Assembly (NCBI GenBank): GCA_028287765.1
Contig: JAQBPA010000240.1
Location: 1 to 32,157 of the forward strand
Origin: Bacteriovoracaceae bacterium
GTDB taxonomy: Bacteria > Bdellovibrionota > UBA2394
Reading direction: 5' to 3'
Length of the DNA: 32,157 nt
A program made the translations under genes and the position numbers. The notes beneath the pieces were generated by a model. The model had not been told where the DNA came from. It saw nothing but the letters and a program-made list of their open reading frames with translations, and searched no databases. Positions 31,980-32,157 of this stretch are shown piece by piece (the stretch's first letter is position 1; the number at the start of each line of letters is the position of its first letter).

Positions 31980-32157
31980 TAAATCCCCTTCACCACCGAA
32001 CCGAAAAGTAACGATCTAGAAAAAAAAGGTCAATCTCGGCTGAGTGATCCGCTCTATTTATTTTGAATTGTGCAAAGACCGTACCGTACGGGAGGATGTA
32101 TTGATGGGAGTAGCTGACTGTTGAGAGCTGAGAGCTTGCGAGAAAACGAAATCTTTT

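Overview
The window looks like chromosomal DNA from a Gram-negative, moderately AT-rich bacterium. It is probably of the Bdellovibrionota or a related 'deltaproteobacterial' lineage. That placement is an inference from the large-domain SecF, the Myxococcus-type PilZ protein, the many short secreted proteins of unknown function and the two-component gene content. No rRNA, tRNA, CRISPR array or intact transposon was seen.

Region 1 (1-6.3 kb, minus strand) is housekeeping. yajC-secD-secF-recJ, a PilZ protein, a small periplasmic protein and the 5' end of rsmH (start of a cell-division/cell-wall cluster) read in one direction with short gaps or overlaps. Upstream of yajC is an intergenic region with two strong hairpins. 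One of them looks like a terminator for a minus-strand leader or small RNA.

Region 2 (6.4-13 kb, plus strand) is a six-gene surface-sugar cassette: a C-methyltransferase-like protein, a GT-A-like glycosyltransferase, a KdsC-like HAD phosphatase, a GatZ/KbaZ-like TIM-barrel protein, a PMI-type cupin, and a nucleotidyltransferase fused to a sugar-kinase-like domain. Together they could build, activate, modify and transfer an unusual nucleotide sugar. The cassette lies, in opposite orientation, exactly between tgt (minus strand, 13-14.2 kb) and yajC, genes that are adjacent in many bacteria.

Region 3 (14.2-18 kb) holds four exported or membrane proteins of unknown function, including a barrel-like protein and a possible beta-propeller protein.

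Region 4 (18.1-23.3 kb) is a signalling and stress-membrane module. It has a YqjD/YqjE-like operon, a hybrid-free PAS histidine kinase, a LuxR-type response regulator, a single-domain receiver, and between the last two an 80-residue protein that is essentially only a histidine-kinase dimerisation/phosphotransfer hairpin. Three dyads of form CTAAC-N4-G(T/A)TAGG, all in the same orientation, lie upstream of the three minus-strand transcription units. They suggest a local regulon, plausibly of the LuxR-type regulator.

Region 5 (23.3-32.2 kb) has a zinc-free quinone-oxidoreductase-type gene next to a signal-anchored diiron protein with acyl-ACP-desaturase-like motifs. It also has a beta-propeller lipoprotein, an SF2 helicase that unexpectedly starts with a signal-peptide-like segment, and more secreted unknowns. 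A 135-bp frameshifted remnant of a second copy of the diiron gene lies at 31 kb, so this part shows signs of duplication and decay. A short tag sequence at 27.58 kb hints at a past mobile element.
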